Source: Methanobacteriota archaeon (lineage in GTDB: Archaea; Thermoplasmatota; Poseidoniia; Poseidoniales; Thalassarchaeaceae). Taken from it: DNA of 42,980 bases. Both the position numbers and the translations under genes were made by a program. Where the stretch lies: positions 17,401-60,380 of the forward strand of contig PATC01000004.1 of the NCBI GenBank assembly GCA_002712285.1, given 5' to 3'. Below the pieces are notes generated by a model, which saw only the letters and a program-made list of their open reading frames with translations, was not told where the DNA came from and did no database searches. Each line of letters opens with the position of its first letter. Position 1 is the stretch's first letter. This document shows, piece after piece, positions 25,399 through 35,638 of the stretch.

Positions 25399-26364
25399 TT
25401 ATGTTTCTATGAGGGTGCAAATCCTCGCCGTCATAGCATCTAGTTGTAGATGTTCTCCACCGCCTTGAACGAGTCGATGGTCGATCTCTGCCATCCATTC
25501 AGTCAATTCGAGCTTCGCTTCCTCAGTCAGGAAACTAGTGCCGCCAAGTTCTCTATGAAGCTGATTAACTAAATCAGTACCTGCAAGGCCAAACTCATCG
25601 AGAATCTGGCGTAATCGTCGTCGAGCAGGCTGGAATCCATCTTCCTTACAAGCGAGTAGATAGCCCTGGAGCACCTCCGGTGGAGCAGTTGCAGACGTTT
25701 CGTAGATTAGGCTCCGAGTGATTACAGTATCCATCCCTGCTGCGACTTGTAGTGCAGTGATGGCTTTCCTCAAGTCCCCGAGGCTGATATGTATGATAGC
25801 ATCAGTTGCTTCCTCATTGATTTCAAGCCCCTCTTGCTTAACCACGTGGAGAATTTGTGCACGCATTTGCTCGTCTTCGAGGGGTCGGAATCGAAAGACA
25901 GCACAACGACTCTGAAGTGGTTCAATTATCTTCGATGAGTAGTTACATGACATGATGAATCTACAAGTTTCAGCATATTGTTCCATAATTCTTCGAAGAG
26001 CCCCCTGTGCATCATTAGTCAAGGCATCAGCCTCATCGAGGAAGATTACTTTGAACGTCGCCCCTCCTAGTGGAGCGGTTCTAGCGAATTGCTTGACTTT
26101 GTTTCTTATTGAATCAAGACCACGCTCATCGGATGCATTCATCTCGAGAAGATTTTGACGAAGACTATCTCCAAATACATCTCTCGCCAGTGCTAACGCT
26201 GCAGTAGTTTTTCCAGTTCCAGGGGGGCCTGCGAATAGCAAATGGGGAAAAGTTCCTTTCTCAGAATATCCGCCTAGACGATCTACGACTGCTCTTTGCC
26301 CCTTCATTTCCGATACTGATCGGGGACGATGTCTCTCAACCCAGAGCTCACTCATAACTGTCAT
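25399..26364 (-). CDS. rfcS: Replication factor C small subunit (clamp loader)
   Basis: AAA+ subunit of the archaeal clamp loader that opens PCNA and places it on primed DNA. 321 residues, standard length. N-terminal LWVERHRPRSVSEMKGQ, Walker A GPPGTGKT (about 46-53), NASDERG, Walker B VIFLDEAD (about 106-113), sensor 1 FIMSCNYSSKII and the arginine finger motif SRC (about 152-154) are all present, followed by the helical collar. Two ATGs, three codons apart (26364 and 26355), are possible starts; the second gives MSELWVE, closer to relatives. The large subunit is not in the window. It is divergent from the giant surface protein gene. Confidence 0.96.
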   Translation of the reverse strand: MTVMSELWVERHRPRSVSEMKGQRAVVDRLGGYSEKGTFPHLLFAGPPGTGKTTAALALARDVFGDSLRQNLLEMNASDERGLDSIRNKVKQFARTAPLGGATFKVIFLDEADALTNDAQGALRRIMEQYAETCRFIMSCNYSSKIIEPLQSRCAVFRFRPLEDEQMRAQILHVVKQEGLEINEEATDAIIHISLGDLRKAITALQVAAGMDTVITRSLIYETSATAPPEVLQGYLLACKEDGFQPARRRLRQILDEFGLAGTDLVNQLHRELGGTSFLTEEAKLELTEWMAEIDHRLVQGGGEHLQLDAMTARICTLIET

Positions 26365-26457
26365 TTGTTCATCTTCATCGGGTGTCCTTCAAGGTTCGCC
26401 CAAGGTCCAAGATGCTAGGATATGAGGGAGTCAAAGGTATAGATCTGGTCGGAAATC

Positions 26458-26465
26458 ACTTATGG
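26458..26465 (+). promoter_or_regulatory. TATA-like element of the 3047-aa surface protein gene
   Basis: ACTTATGG, centred about 26 nt before the ATG at 26488, fits a leaderless transcript. No ribosome binding site is seen before that ATG. Confidence 0.4.
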
Positions 26466-26487
26466 GTCGTTATTCCATGGCGTAGCC

Positions 26488-29400
26488 ATGACCGGAGCGG
26501 TAGCGGACGGAAAACGACGATACGATGTGGGACCAGCCATCATGATGGTCCTTCTCATGGCGACCATGTCTTGGTCAGTAGCAGTAGGTCCACATGTACC
26601 TCTGTTGCAGGAATCCGTGCCATCTTATGTTCAGCATGATAACGCAGTTCTCAATGATACGGCAATCAATAGTAGTGCTCCGAACAATATTTACTCAAGC
26701 CGTGATGAGGTGATGATTTGGTATTCCGCAGACTTCGATTTCGATAGTCGTGGCTTATTCCAATTCAACATCAGTGATACTGCTGGTAATCCATTGAATC
26801 CTTCTTTCCCGGTATCTTCTGCTCATCTAGTATTGCGTTGTTCAATAATTTCAGGCTTTGGTACATCCGTTGGAAAGACTGTGTTCTATGCTTCAACCCT
26901 ATATGCTAATCATTCTCTTGCGACAGCAACTTGGAATGTCACTGGTTTGGGGACTAATTGGTCTGCTCCGGGGGCAAATGGGGCAGGGGAAAGCGGAGAC
27001 TGGGAGCCTCCATACAGCACCACATCTTCCACTGTATCTACTGCAATTAACGTAACAGCTCTGATTCAGGAACAACTCCGTTCGGGTTCGAGTCAGATAA
27101 CGTTGGCAGTAACTTCGGTAGGTGATCCGGTGAATTGTGCTACAAAGGAAGCAACAACTGCTTCCGATCGTCCTATTCTTCGTGTCAACTACGCCTCAAT
27201 TGGATCTACTAGTCAGGGTGGTGTTAATTTGACGTCGCCAATCATGAATGAGGCCTTGACTCAGAGCAACGTTCTCGGTTTGACTGCGGATTCTACCCCT
27301 ACAATTGAGTGGGCTGACCTCAATGGCAACAATGTCGAGGTTCAGATTTCCAATGGTTCCGATTATAGGGTTGCCTCAGATGGTTCATGGGTTTGGAATT
27401 CATGGAATGATGCTGGTGCTTTCACCTTCACTAATTCTACAATTGGCACCTTCGAAACCCCTTCGTCATCGAGTATTCCTTCAGGTTCTGATTTCTATGC
27501 TCGGATTCGTTCTGCGACCTCAGACAGTATTCTATCTGATTGGGTGTCTGTTCGTTTCTTATTGCCTGACCATGATGTTACGACCGAAGCAGATGGGACA
27601 CAGTCATTCACTGTGAGAAACAACAGCGCAGGTTACGGTGGTACTGTTGAGGAGACTTACATCACTTCGGGCAATACCTCGTTCAACGGAGGTAGTGCTT
27701 CAAATCTAGTTGTAGGACATTCTAATGATTCTAATATCAGTGAAAGTGTGATGCTTCTACGCATCAATTTCGGGGAGATTGGTCTCCATGAGAATGCATC
27801 AATACATGAAGCAGATCTTGTTTTACGGCGGACCGATCGTGAAAGATGGCCTGTAATTTCTGTATCTGTGTTGAACGATAATGAATGGACTCAACATGGG
27901 GCAAATTGGACTTCTAATGGTGCAGGCTCAACCTGGTCAAATGGAGCGAGAGATCTCGTCGGAACGAGTTTTGGTGGAGTAAATGGTAACCAGACCTCTC
28001 CTCAGTTGACTTTTGATCTTGTACCACTCATTCGAGATAGGCTACTTGCTAATTCGCTTGAACCGCTGAATCTTCTTGTCCAAGGTGTTGGCCCAAATGG
28101 TGCCCATGTCGAGATTGGTTCTAGTGAGGAAGCGATAGAATACAATCCTCGCCTCGAAATACGTTACAGTTGGGGCGATAGTGTTCTTCCATCTTCTCCC
28201 GTAGATTTGAGTCCACGTGATCGTTCTGGATCATGGTCGATTACGGGGGCAAATCTTTCCAGTAGTGATACGATTGCCGTAAATTGGAACACTACTGGAC
28301 ATAGTGGTCATGACGTCAAGATTAGTACTTCGAGAGATGCAGATTTCCGTTCCACAGTAACACGAACCGCTGACAGCCGTTACGACGCAGGATTTGATTT
28401 GAATGCGGGTTCATTCACATTCCCATCTTCATGGGGCTTAGGCATTGATGACAAAATTTGGTGGAGAATTTCCTTCATTGAAGATGGTGACCATAGTAAT
28501 TGGAGCGAGTCGATGTTGTTCGTTCCCGAATTGAATTCTACCTATCTTGGTGGTGATGACCATCAGATTCGTTTGAGCGATGGCAATGCTTCTACAGATG
28601 GTTCAATGCCAGATTGTCAGGACACATACATCGATTCCGCTTCTCCAAATTCCAATTATGATGGATATGGGATTATTGTCTCTAATACACAAGTTGGCTT
28701 GTTAAAGTGCGACCTTGGTGGTATATCTTTGCCAGAGGGCATGGCCATTGAGAGTGCAATTTTAAGAACACACAGTTGGTCATTTTCTAGTTTCACAAAT
28801 GTCCCAATATCAGTATACGCAGGGACATCAGAATGGACTGAAACCGGTGCAACTTGGAATACAACTGATGGTTCAACTTCATGGAACTTCCAGGGAGCTT
28901 CTGGTACGCATCGTATCTCTTTGCTTGATTCTAACACTGTTAGCAATGCAGGATCCAACACTTGGTTCGACTGGAATGTCACTGCAGCGGCTCAGACCGC
29001 AAATCGTTGGGGACTTCCTCTGAGTATTATTATGACTTCAACGAGTTCAAACTATGCTGAGTTCCAAGATTTTGAATCATCGAATAAGCCAGAACTTGTA
29101 ATCCAGTATGGTATTGGAGATGATACCGCTCCAGATACACCAGTGGGCCTTTCCCCTACTGGTGATGAATGGATGGCCTCTGATGATTTACTAATGTCAG
29201 GTATTCTGCGACCTAATCACACATGGAATACTCCGCTCTTGAACACGAATGGGGTTGAAGTTCAGATTGATACAGACAACGGAATGAATAGCAACGATTT
29301 GCTCACATACCAATCGTGGGTTGATACCTCTGCATTCGATCTTGTTAACGGGATCTTCCAGCCACCTGCAGATCTCACACCAGGTGAACGATATTTCTGG

Positions 29401-32400
29401 AGAATACGTGGTAATTCTGCAACTGGTCAAATCGGTAATTGGAGCGCAATTTCATCGTATCTTGTCCCAGACGTCATCAGTTCAATGCTTGATTCAGATA
29501 CCTCTGAAGTCGAATTCCATCATGTCGGATTCCTCCCCGGTGAGGATCGACCTTACTTCTACGATGTTGGCATAGACGAACGTTCTGCGAACGAGAACAC
29601 ATCGTTCAACTCTGATACAAGTTTCATTATGAAAGCCGTAGAGGATCTCAATGGTAACTACAGTGAAGATCGTGGCCTCATGATTGCAATTCCAATTGCA
29701 GAGAATATATCTCTTGAGCGTCCAAATGATATCAGAGTCGTAGGTGCACAACTTCATCTAAACGTAATTTCCGGACATGGGAATGATGTTTTTGTTCTTC
29801 ACCGTTCCATGGGTTCCTTCACAGAGGATGCGACAGGCCGCACTTCCGATGGAACAACAAACTGGACTAATCGGCATCTTTTGGGTAATGGAGAGATGTA
29901 TGGAATCAATTTTGACGAAGGATATAGTGTTCCAGCAAGTTCGAGTGGTAATATTGTTCTCAACTTAACTCGTGCTGCACAGTTGGCCTTCGATGCTGGT
30001 CAATCACACATCTACTACGCAATCACTGCTATTGGACCAAATTCTGGTTGGAATGGTCTTGAGATAAGTACTGTCAACGCATCTATTGCCACTGATCGTC
30101 CATATCTTGCCTTACAATTCCGTGAGGGTGCTGAGTCTATGCCCAACCTCTCAGCTATCGGATTGCCAAATATCCCTGCTAATGACACCTTGACTTGGGA
30201 CACTTCTGGGATTGTGCTTGATCCACAGAATCGCCCCACTCTTGAATGGACAACTCCTCAGGGTTGGAACAATACATGGGATTGGCGTCTTGAACTCGAA
30301 TGTGAGGCCAGCACTGGCGTTACGACAGTTCTGTATGACTCACGAACCGATTCTGGATTTACTCTCAGTGTGCCGAGTTTCACCATTCAGGCAGATATTG
30401 CCTCTGACTCATCCTGCGGATGGAAGGTCCAAGCAGTTGTAAATGACATGCTGGGGCAAAGGATCGATTGGTCGAATTCATTTGGTGTGCCAGTCGACAT
30501 CACTAGTGCAGTTGATTCTAATCACGAGGTCATTACATTGCAAGAGGGCGCAGCACACGATTCATTGAGTCGCGATATTCTTGCCTCTGATACCAGAATT
30601 CTTGCCTCTTCTCCAAATACCAATTACGGCTATTCTACTGACCTATATGTCGATCCTCATGGTTCTGGAGCTGCCCTAGTTTCGATTGATTTGACTGCAT
30701 TCCCAATCCCTGAGCCTTGGATGCCATCCTCAGCTATGATGGATCTCTACAAGTTGAATTCAGGAAGTCCTACTGAGGTCGCTGTTTTCATCGTTAGAGA
30801 TAATTGGGATGAAACCACAGCAACATGGAATAATGCATCGAATGCTGCAACTTGGTCTACATATCCAGGTTACTATACGCGCTCAATGACGCCTCTTGAT
30901 GTCACAATAATTAATTCAACCACAGGGTGGTATAATTGGGATGTTACTGAAGCGGCTCAACAGGCACGTGCTGATGGAAGCGATGTGCTGAATCTGATGT
31001 TCGTAGGAACTGGAAGTACGGTCTCACAATTCGCTTCTTCAGACTACATGTCTGACACCCTGCGCCCAAGGGTTCGGATGACATATACATCTGGCACAAT
31101 TTGGATACCTGATGACTCTCCTCCTACCTTCCCAGCCTTGAACAATGAACATACCTTCTGGAATTCGACCGCTTTACTCCCTACGCCATCAGATTCCGTG
31201 GACATAAAATGGCAGAATAGTCAGAACAACGTGAGTTTCGAAATCCAGGTTGATTCCTTGGAGGATTATTTCACAGGTGCACAAGTGTTCAACTCAGTTG
31301 ATAATTCGAGTATGTTTACAATTTCATCCTCCTCAACCACGCCATCGATTTTCAGTTTCCCATCGACTTCGTCTTGGGATGATAATTACTACGCTTGGAG
31401 AGTAAGGCCATACGCTACAACTTCGGGTGGAGATACGGTCTACGGTAACTGGACGTCTGGTGGTCAATTCCGCGTACCTACTAATACGCTCGGAACCTCT
31501 GACGGCTCTGGGAATTACAGTATCACTTTGCAGCGTGGAGAGGTGTTCCCAACCAGTGATTTCCGAATCCCTTCTTTCCCTGATACCTGGATAGATTCTG
31601 CAGGAGGGCCCGGCCAGACACAGAATCACGGAACTGACACATCTCTCGATGTTGGTTCTAGCGCAACACCCGGTGCTGTTGCAGTTACACTGATTGAGAT
31701 GGATCTTGGGGAACTCCCATTCCAAAGCACGACACTTCCAACTGGAGTGACTCTCAAATTGTATCGTGCTAACTATGTCGGCTCAGGAACTCATACTGTG
31801 GGTATTCACGATTGTGGTAACAATACATGGAGTGAATCTACAGTGAGCTGGAGTTCTTATGTTCCAGGTCAACAATGCTCAACCACTGCTTCAGCCTCAA
31901 TTACTCGTGTTGCTACAGGAAGCGGAACATGGTATGAATGGGATATCACATCTATTGCAAGAAACGCATTCACAAACCAGAATGGCCGAATGACCATGGC
32001 GTTAATTTCTAACTGGACGGGAACACTGTACTTCGCATCTTCAGAATATACTTCCACGACTTTGCGTCCAGAACTTGTTTTCGACTTTGTAGACAATCCG
32101 AATGGCATTACCCCTCCTCCTCAAGTTAGCCTTCAATCCCCGTTGAACCTCGCAGTTTTGATTGAAGAGGACGGCTACTTGCTCGCCCCTCAGACACGCC
32201 CTGATTTCCAGTGGGCTCCTGCTACCGGGGCAACCGGTTACATCGTCCGATTGATGAACGCCTCCACAACACTAACTGTTCGTTCGTGGGTGGATTCTGG
32301 ATTCTCATCGAATTCAACAACCTATACGTGGGCGCCATCGTTCGACCTCGATCCTGATGTTCTCTATTCTTGGGATGTTCAGTCAATAGCTGGTTCGATA

Positions 32401-35400
32401 CCCGGTGCACGCTCTGCATCTTGGTCGTTTGCAGTCGGTGACCCAGATACTGAGAGTGTAGGGAATAATATTTACAACGTTAATTATGTCCAAGGTGATG
32501 CAGCGGATTTACTGGATTATCCAGATATTCATGACTCAAGTCTTGACGAATCTGACCCAACGGGAACTTACGGTTATGATGCGCTACGTGTAGGTATTGG
32601 ATGTGGAGATTCATCGGGCATACAGACTCAAAATGAATGTATTTCGATTCTCAAGGTTGATCTGAGCCAATACCCTCTTCCAAGTGGAGTAAACCCACAC
32701 AGTGGCCTTTTGAGTATCCATCTAGATTCGATTACCATTGCTGATACATCATACATGGACGTGACAGCCTATGCGCTGATTAACCAGAATTATGATGAAA
32801 TTTCATCTTCATGGGATTCCTCATCATATGGTAACAGTTGGTCGTCTTCCGGTCTTGTAGCTGGAACCGATTACAATGCGACACCTCTCGATACAGTACG
32901 AATTTACAACACGAATCAGAATACATGGTTTGAATGGGATATCAGTGAAGCGATGAATTCGATGTATACCTCGATTGGCATTGTTCTCATAGGCGTTCCA
33001 GACACAACTGGAGGACGCATTGTTGCTGAGTTTGATCATTCAGAAGGGACTAGTTCCGACCGTCCGAATTTCGTTCTTAACTACACTGATGTTTTTGATA
33101 TCGCTATATCTGGGCCAAGTACGACCGATGCAGACAGCCCCGTGTCCTTCTCAGCAGCTCTTTCTGATTCTTCTGGAGGTGCTCTTTCAGGCTCAGTGAC
33201 TTGGTCAACTTCTGGCCTTGGTGCAATCAGTTCAACAGGCCTCTACACGCCACAAATTTCTGGTGTTGAAACAATCACTGCTCGCTTCGGTCAAGTCATT
33301 CGATCCATGAGTATCACTGTATCACCGGGTGCTCCTGTTCAATTACAAGCGAACCTTTCATCAGGGGCTATCAATGCAGATGAATCACTAGAAATTTCAG
33401 CTGTGGTAGTCGACGTATTTGGCAATGAAGTCGATGGACAGACCGTCCTTTGGTCAGTAACCAACGGCACTTTCAGTTCAACGGGCGGTATGACCGAAAC
33501 GACTAGTACGCCGAATGCTCAAGTGGTATATTTACCACATTTGACTGGAACACAAACCATCACAGTATCTTGGGGTTCTAATTCTGTTGACATCCCTGTA
33601 GTAGTCACAGTTGGTGCGCCACACCATCTCGTCATTTCTGGATGCGAAATCGTACTTGCCGGTGAAATATGCGTCTATTCGTGGACTGTCGAAGATATTC
33701 GCGACAATCCTATGCCTGCTCTTCAGGCGGGTACTGTATCTTGGTCAGTTGACGATGGAAACATATCGGCTCAGGGCGATTTCTCAGCAGATCGCGTAGG
33801 GAATTGGACAGTTACCGCAAGCAGTAGCGTAGGTGTATCTGGTAGTTTCGATGTTGAGGTGATCTACGGAGCTATTTCACATGTGATTTTGGTAGCTGAT
33901 ACAAACGAGATAACTGCAGATGGTGAGGTCACGTTCAATATCACTCGAGTTGATATCCGTGGAAACACCCATCCAGTCCATCCTCCTATCGCTAACTGGT
34001 CCGCAAATAATGGGTCTTTCAATGAATTTGGAGAGAGCGTTTCCTGGACACCTTGGTCTAAGGGTCAGCAGTGGATTCAGGTTACGGTCGAGGGCGCCTC
34101 TGATCAGGTTGTAATTTCTGTTCAAGATGGTGCTCCCGTGGAACTAGATATTCGGGTGACAGGTGGTGTTTCAGAGATTACTGCAGGCGATATCCTTAGC
34201 CTCAGTGCATTCGCTATTGACCAGCGTGGTAATCAACGTCCAGTTGCGCCAGAGACTTGGTTGATTTCGACTCCTGGTGCAAATCAGGAGTGGATTGTAG
34301 CAAGTGGTGCTTCTGCAAATTTCTACGCATCCACAGCAGGGCAATTCACAATACAAGCTGCTCTTACCTGGACGGATGGTGTTCAGTCCATACCGTTAAC
34401 ATCGAGTGAACCATTAACTGTGATTCCGGGTGTTTTGGCTGAGGTTGAGATTCAGGGAGTTACTGACTATCAGGTAACTGCAGATGATAGTATCACGTTA
34501 GACGTGATCGCTAGAGATGCCTATGGAAACGTTGTACCTGCTTCAGCCCTCAAGTGGTTCATTCACGATACCTCTGTGTCCGGTGCACCCGGCGAGTGCG
34601 GCCAATCCCAAGATTCTAGTGAAATCACAAATGTTGTTTCGTCTGGATCGTGGGCAGCAGGCGTTGAAGGAACCTATGTCCTCTGTGCAATCCAAAATGG
34701 ATGGCAAGATCGTATCGATGTCACCGTTACTCACGGTGTTGCTGTCGAGATTTGGCACGATGCAGAGGCGGATGAGCTAACCGCTGGTGAATTGATTGAT
34801 ATCGATTTGTGGGCCCGAGATTCTGCAGGAAATGAGTTCCGATTCGCAGAATCTACGTGGACTTCTCCACTGTTTATAGTGGATGATGACGATACGGGAG
34901 TATATCGATATCAGGGCACTGTTGCAGATACTCATGAATTGACTTACAGCCATAATGGGCTTGATGGCTCATGGACTGTGACTGTGAACTATGCTGAATT
35001 AGATTCCATAGATTTGTCGCTTAGTTCTCAGGAGGGGGAGCAACAGGCTACAATCACGGCAAGTGCTCGCGGTTTCGATGCATTCGGAAATGAAGTGCCA
35101 CTCAGTAATGGTGCGATTCTCATTGCCCCAGGTCATGATATTCAAGCTACAAGTGTAGACACTTGGCAGATTACTCTGGTTGCAGATGGTACAGTGGCTG
35201 TCACTGTGGCAGATCAAGGTAAGTCGGATGAGAAGCCACTTACATCGGTTGGCACACTCAGTGGGTTCTTTGCTGCAGGTGGACCGTTATATTACGTTGC
35301 AGCAGGTCTAATCGGCCTCGTAGTAATTGCACTTCTGGGAGTAGTATTCGCGCTTCTACGTCGTGGAAACAGCAATGATTACGACTTCGATGACGATGAT

Positions 35401-35631
35401 GACGACTACGAATACGACGATGATGATGATGAGGCTCCGGCAGGGCCATCCGTAGGTCCGACTACTGGTCCAGTATCCGGCCCTGCGACTGCCCCTGAAC
35501 CTGAGGTTGAGGAATCTACCGATGATGGTGTCACGGTAGATGAGGATGGAACTGAGTGGTGGGAAGATGAGGATGGAACTTGGTACTTCCGAACTCCTGA
35601 CATGGATGATTGGGAAGTTTTTGAGGAGTGA
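26488..35631 (+). CDS. Giant surface protein: DNRLRE-like modules, Ig-like repeats, one membrane helix, acidic tail
   Basis: 3047 residues, the largest gene here. An N-terminal signal helix (about 16-34, with MMVLLMATM) is followed by about seven modules like DNRLRE/CBM96 domains. Each has a WTETGATWN- or WDETTATWN-like core and a WFEWDIS- or WYNWDVT-like strand. They alternate with fibronectin-like linkers rich in Trp. Eight Ig-like repeats of about 85 residues follow, carrying DxxGN turns. A single helix (about nt 35281-35367), an Asp/Glu-rich stretch, a Gly-Pro segment and a Trp-rich end (DGTEWWEDEDGTWYF) close it. Expected topology: long extracellular part, cytoplasmic tail. DNRLRE-type modules are linked to carbohydrate binding, so glycan or particle attachment is plausible but unproven. 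The next gene starts seven bases later and shares the plan. Confidence 0.88.
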   Translation: MTGAVADGKRRYDVGPAIMMVLLMATMSWSVAVGPHVPLLQESVPSYVQHDNAVLNDTAINSSAPNNIYSSRDEVMIWYSADFDFDSRGLFQFNISDTAGNPLNPSFPVSSAHLVLRCSIISGFGTSVGKTVFYASTLYANHSLATATWNVTGLGTNWSAPGANGAGESGDWEPPYSTTSSTVSTAINVTALIQEQLRSGSSQITLAVTSVGDPVNCATKEATTASDRPILRVNYASIGSTSQGGVNLTSPIMNEALTQSNVLGLTADSTPTIEWADLNGNNVEVQISNGSDYRVASDGSWVWNSWNDAGAFTFTNSTIGTFETPSSSSIPSGSDFYARIRSATSDSILSDWVSVRFLLPDHDVTTEADGTQSFTVRNNSAGYGGTVEETYITSGNTSFNGGSASNLVVGHSNDSNISESVMLLRINFGEIGLHENASIHEADLVLRRTDRERWPVISVSVLNDNEWTQHGANWTSNGAGSTWSNGARDLVGTSFGGVNGNQTSPQLTFDLVPLIRDRLLANSLEPLNLLVQGVGPNGAHVEIGSSEEAIEYNPRLEIRYSWGDSVLPSSPVDLSPRDRSGSWSITGANLSSSDTIAVNWNTTGHSGHDVKISTSRDADFRSTVTRTADSRYDAGFDLNAGSFTFPSSWGLGIDDKIWWRISFIEDGDHSNWSESMLFVPELNSTYLGGDDHQIRLSDGNASTDGSMPDCQDTYIDSASPNSNYDGYGIIVSNTQVGLLKCDLGGISLPEGMAIESAILRTHSWSFSSFTNVPISVYAGTSEWTETGATWNTTDGSTSWNFQGASGTHRISLLDSNTVSNAGSNTWFDWNVTAAAQTANRWGLPLSIIMTSTSSNYAEFQDFESSNKPELVIQYGIGDDTAPDTPVGLSPTGDEWMASDDLLMSGILRPNHTWNTPLLNTNGVEVQIDTDNGMNSNDLLTYQSWVDTSAFDLVNGIFQPPADLTPGERYFWRIRGNSATGQIGNWSAISSYLVPDVISSMLDSDTSEVEFHHVGFLPGEDRPYFYDVGIDERSANENTSFNSDTSFIMKAVEDLNGNYSEDRGLMIAIPIAENISLERPNDIRVVGAQLHLNVISGHGNDVFVLHRSMGSFTEDATGRTSDGTTNWTNRHLLGNGEMYGINFDEGYSVPASSSGNIVLNLTRAAQLAFDAGQSHIYYAITAIGPNSGWNGLEISTVNASIATDRPYLALQFREGAESMPNLSAIGLPNIPANDTLTWDTSGIVLDPQNRPTLEWTTPQGWNNTWDWRLELECEASTGVTTVLYDSRTDSGFTLSVPSFTIQADIASDSSCGWKVQAVVNDMLGQRIDWSNSFGVPVDITSAVDSNHEVITLQEGAAHDSLSRDILASDTRILASSPNTNYGYSTDLYVDPHGSGAALVSIDLTAFPIPEPWMPSSAMMDLYKLNSGSPTEVAVFIVRDNWDETTATWNNASNAATWSTYPGYYTRSMTPLDVTIINSTTGWYNWDVTEAAQQARADGSDVLNLMFVGTGSTVSQFASSDYMSDTLRPRVRMTYTSGTIWIPDDSPPTFPALNNEHTFWNSTALLPTPSDSVDIKWQNSQNNVSFEIQVDSLEDYFTGAQVFNSVDNSSMFTISSSSTTPSIFSFPSTSSWDDNYYAWRVRPYATTSGGDTVYGNWTSGGQFRVPTNTLGTSDGSGNYSITLQRGEVFPTSDFRIPSFPDTWIDSAGGPGQTQNHGTDTSLDVGSSATPGAVAVTLIEMDLGELPFQSTTLPTGVTLKLYRANYVGSGTHTVGIHDCGNNTWSESTVSWSSYVPGQQCSTTASASITRVATGSGTWYEWDITSIARNAFTNQNGRMTMALISNWTGTLYFASSEYTSTTLRPELVFDFVDNPNGITPPPQVSLQSPLNLAVLIEEDGYLLAPQTRPDFQWAPATGATGYIVRLMNASTTLTVRSWVDSGFSSNSTTYTWAPSFDLDPDVLYSWDVQSIAGSIPGARSASWSFAVGDPDTESVGNNIYNVNYVQGDAADLLDYPDIHDSSLDESDPTGTYGYDALRVGIGCGDSSGIQTQNECISILKVDLSQYPLPSGVNPHSGLLSIHLDSITIADTSYMDVTAYALINQNYDEISSSWDSSSYGNSWSSSGLVAGTDYNATPLDTVRIYNTNQNTWFEWDISEAMNSMYTSIGIVLIGVPDTTGGRIVAEFDHSEGTSSDRPNFVLNYTDVFDIAISGPSTTDADSPVSFSAALSDSSGGALSGSVTWSTSGLGAISSTGLYTPQISGVETITARFGQVIRSMSITVSPGAPVQLQANLSSGAINADESLEISAVVVDVFGNEVDGQTVLWSVTNGTFSSTGGMTETTSTPNAQVVYLPHLTGTQTITVSWGSNSVDIPVVVTVGAPHHLVISGCEIVLAGEICVYSWTVEDIRDNPMPALQAGTVSWSVDDGNISAQGDFSADRVGNWTVTASSSVGVSGSFDVEVIYGAISHVILVADTNEITADGEVTFNITRVDIRGNTHPVHPPIANWSANNGSFNEFGESVSWTPWSKGQQWIQVTVEGASDQVVISVQDGAPVELDIRVTGGVSEITAGDILSLSAFAIDQRGNQRPVAPETWLISTPGANQEWIVASGASANFYASTAGQFTIQAALTWTDGVQSIPLTSSEPLTVIPGVLAEVEIQGVTDYQVTADDSITLDVIARDAYGNVVPASALKWFIHDTSVSGAPGECGQSQDSSEITNVVSSGSWAAGVEGTYVLCAIQNGWQDRIDVTVTHGVAVEIWHDAEADELTAGELIDIDLWARDSAGNEFRFAESTWTSPLFIVDDDDTGVYRYQGTVADTHELTYSHNGLDGSWTVTVNYAELDSIDLSLSSQEGEQQATITASARGFDAFGNEVPLSNGAILIAPGHDIQATSVDTWQITLVADGTVAVTVADQGKSDEKPLTSVGTLSGFFAAGGPLYYVAAGLIGLVVIALLGVVFALLRRGNSNDYDFDDDDDDYEYDDDDDEAPAGPSVGPTTGPVSGPATAPEPEVEESTDDGVTVDEDGTEWWEDEDGTWYFRTPDMDDWEVFEE
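26623..33090 (+). repeat. Seven DNRLRE-like modules alternating with fibronectin-like linkers
   Basis: Approximate module spans within the giant protein gene: 26623-27210, 27640-28175, 28600-29125, 29560-30130, 30550-31095, 31560-32095 and 32515-33090. Each ends in a strand such as RPELVFDF or RPNFVLNY. They are divergent at the DNA level, so this is an old protein-level repeat and not a recent duplication. Confidence 0.7.
33091..35258 (+). repeat. Eight Ig-like (invasin/bacterial Ig type) repeats
   Basis: Repeats of about 75-100 residues each begin after a Gly with an AP-V/I-type strand, have a SITADE-like turn, a D-x-x-GN loop (for example VDVFGNEV, RDAYGNVV, RDSAGNEF) and a W-S/T strand. 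They form a likely stalk between the modules and the membrane. Confidence 0.72.
35623..35628 (+). promoter_or_regulatory. Ribosome binding site of the second surface protein gene
   Basis: GAGGAG lies 10 bases before the ATG at 35639 and overlaps the end of the preceding gene. It fixes the start there and supports translation from a shared mRNA, in contrast to the leaderless genes nearby. Confidence 0.5.
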
Positions 35632-35638
35632 ATCTGTA

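Noticed and set aside
35540-35638. A 33-residue N-terminal extension of the second surface protein
   Set aside because: It overlaps the tail of the preceding gene, and a ribosome binding site plus signal peptide support the ATG at 35639.
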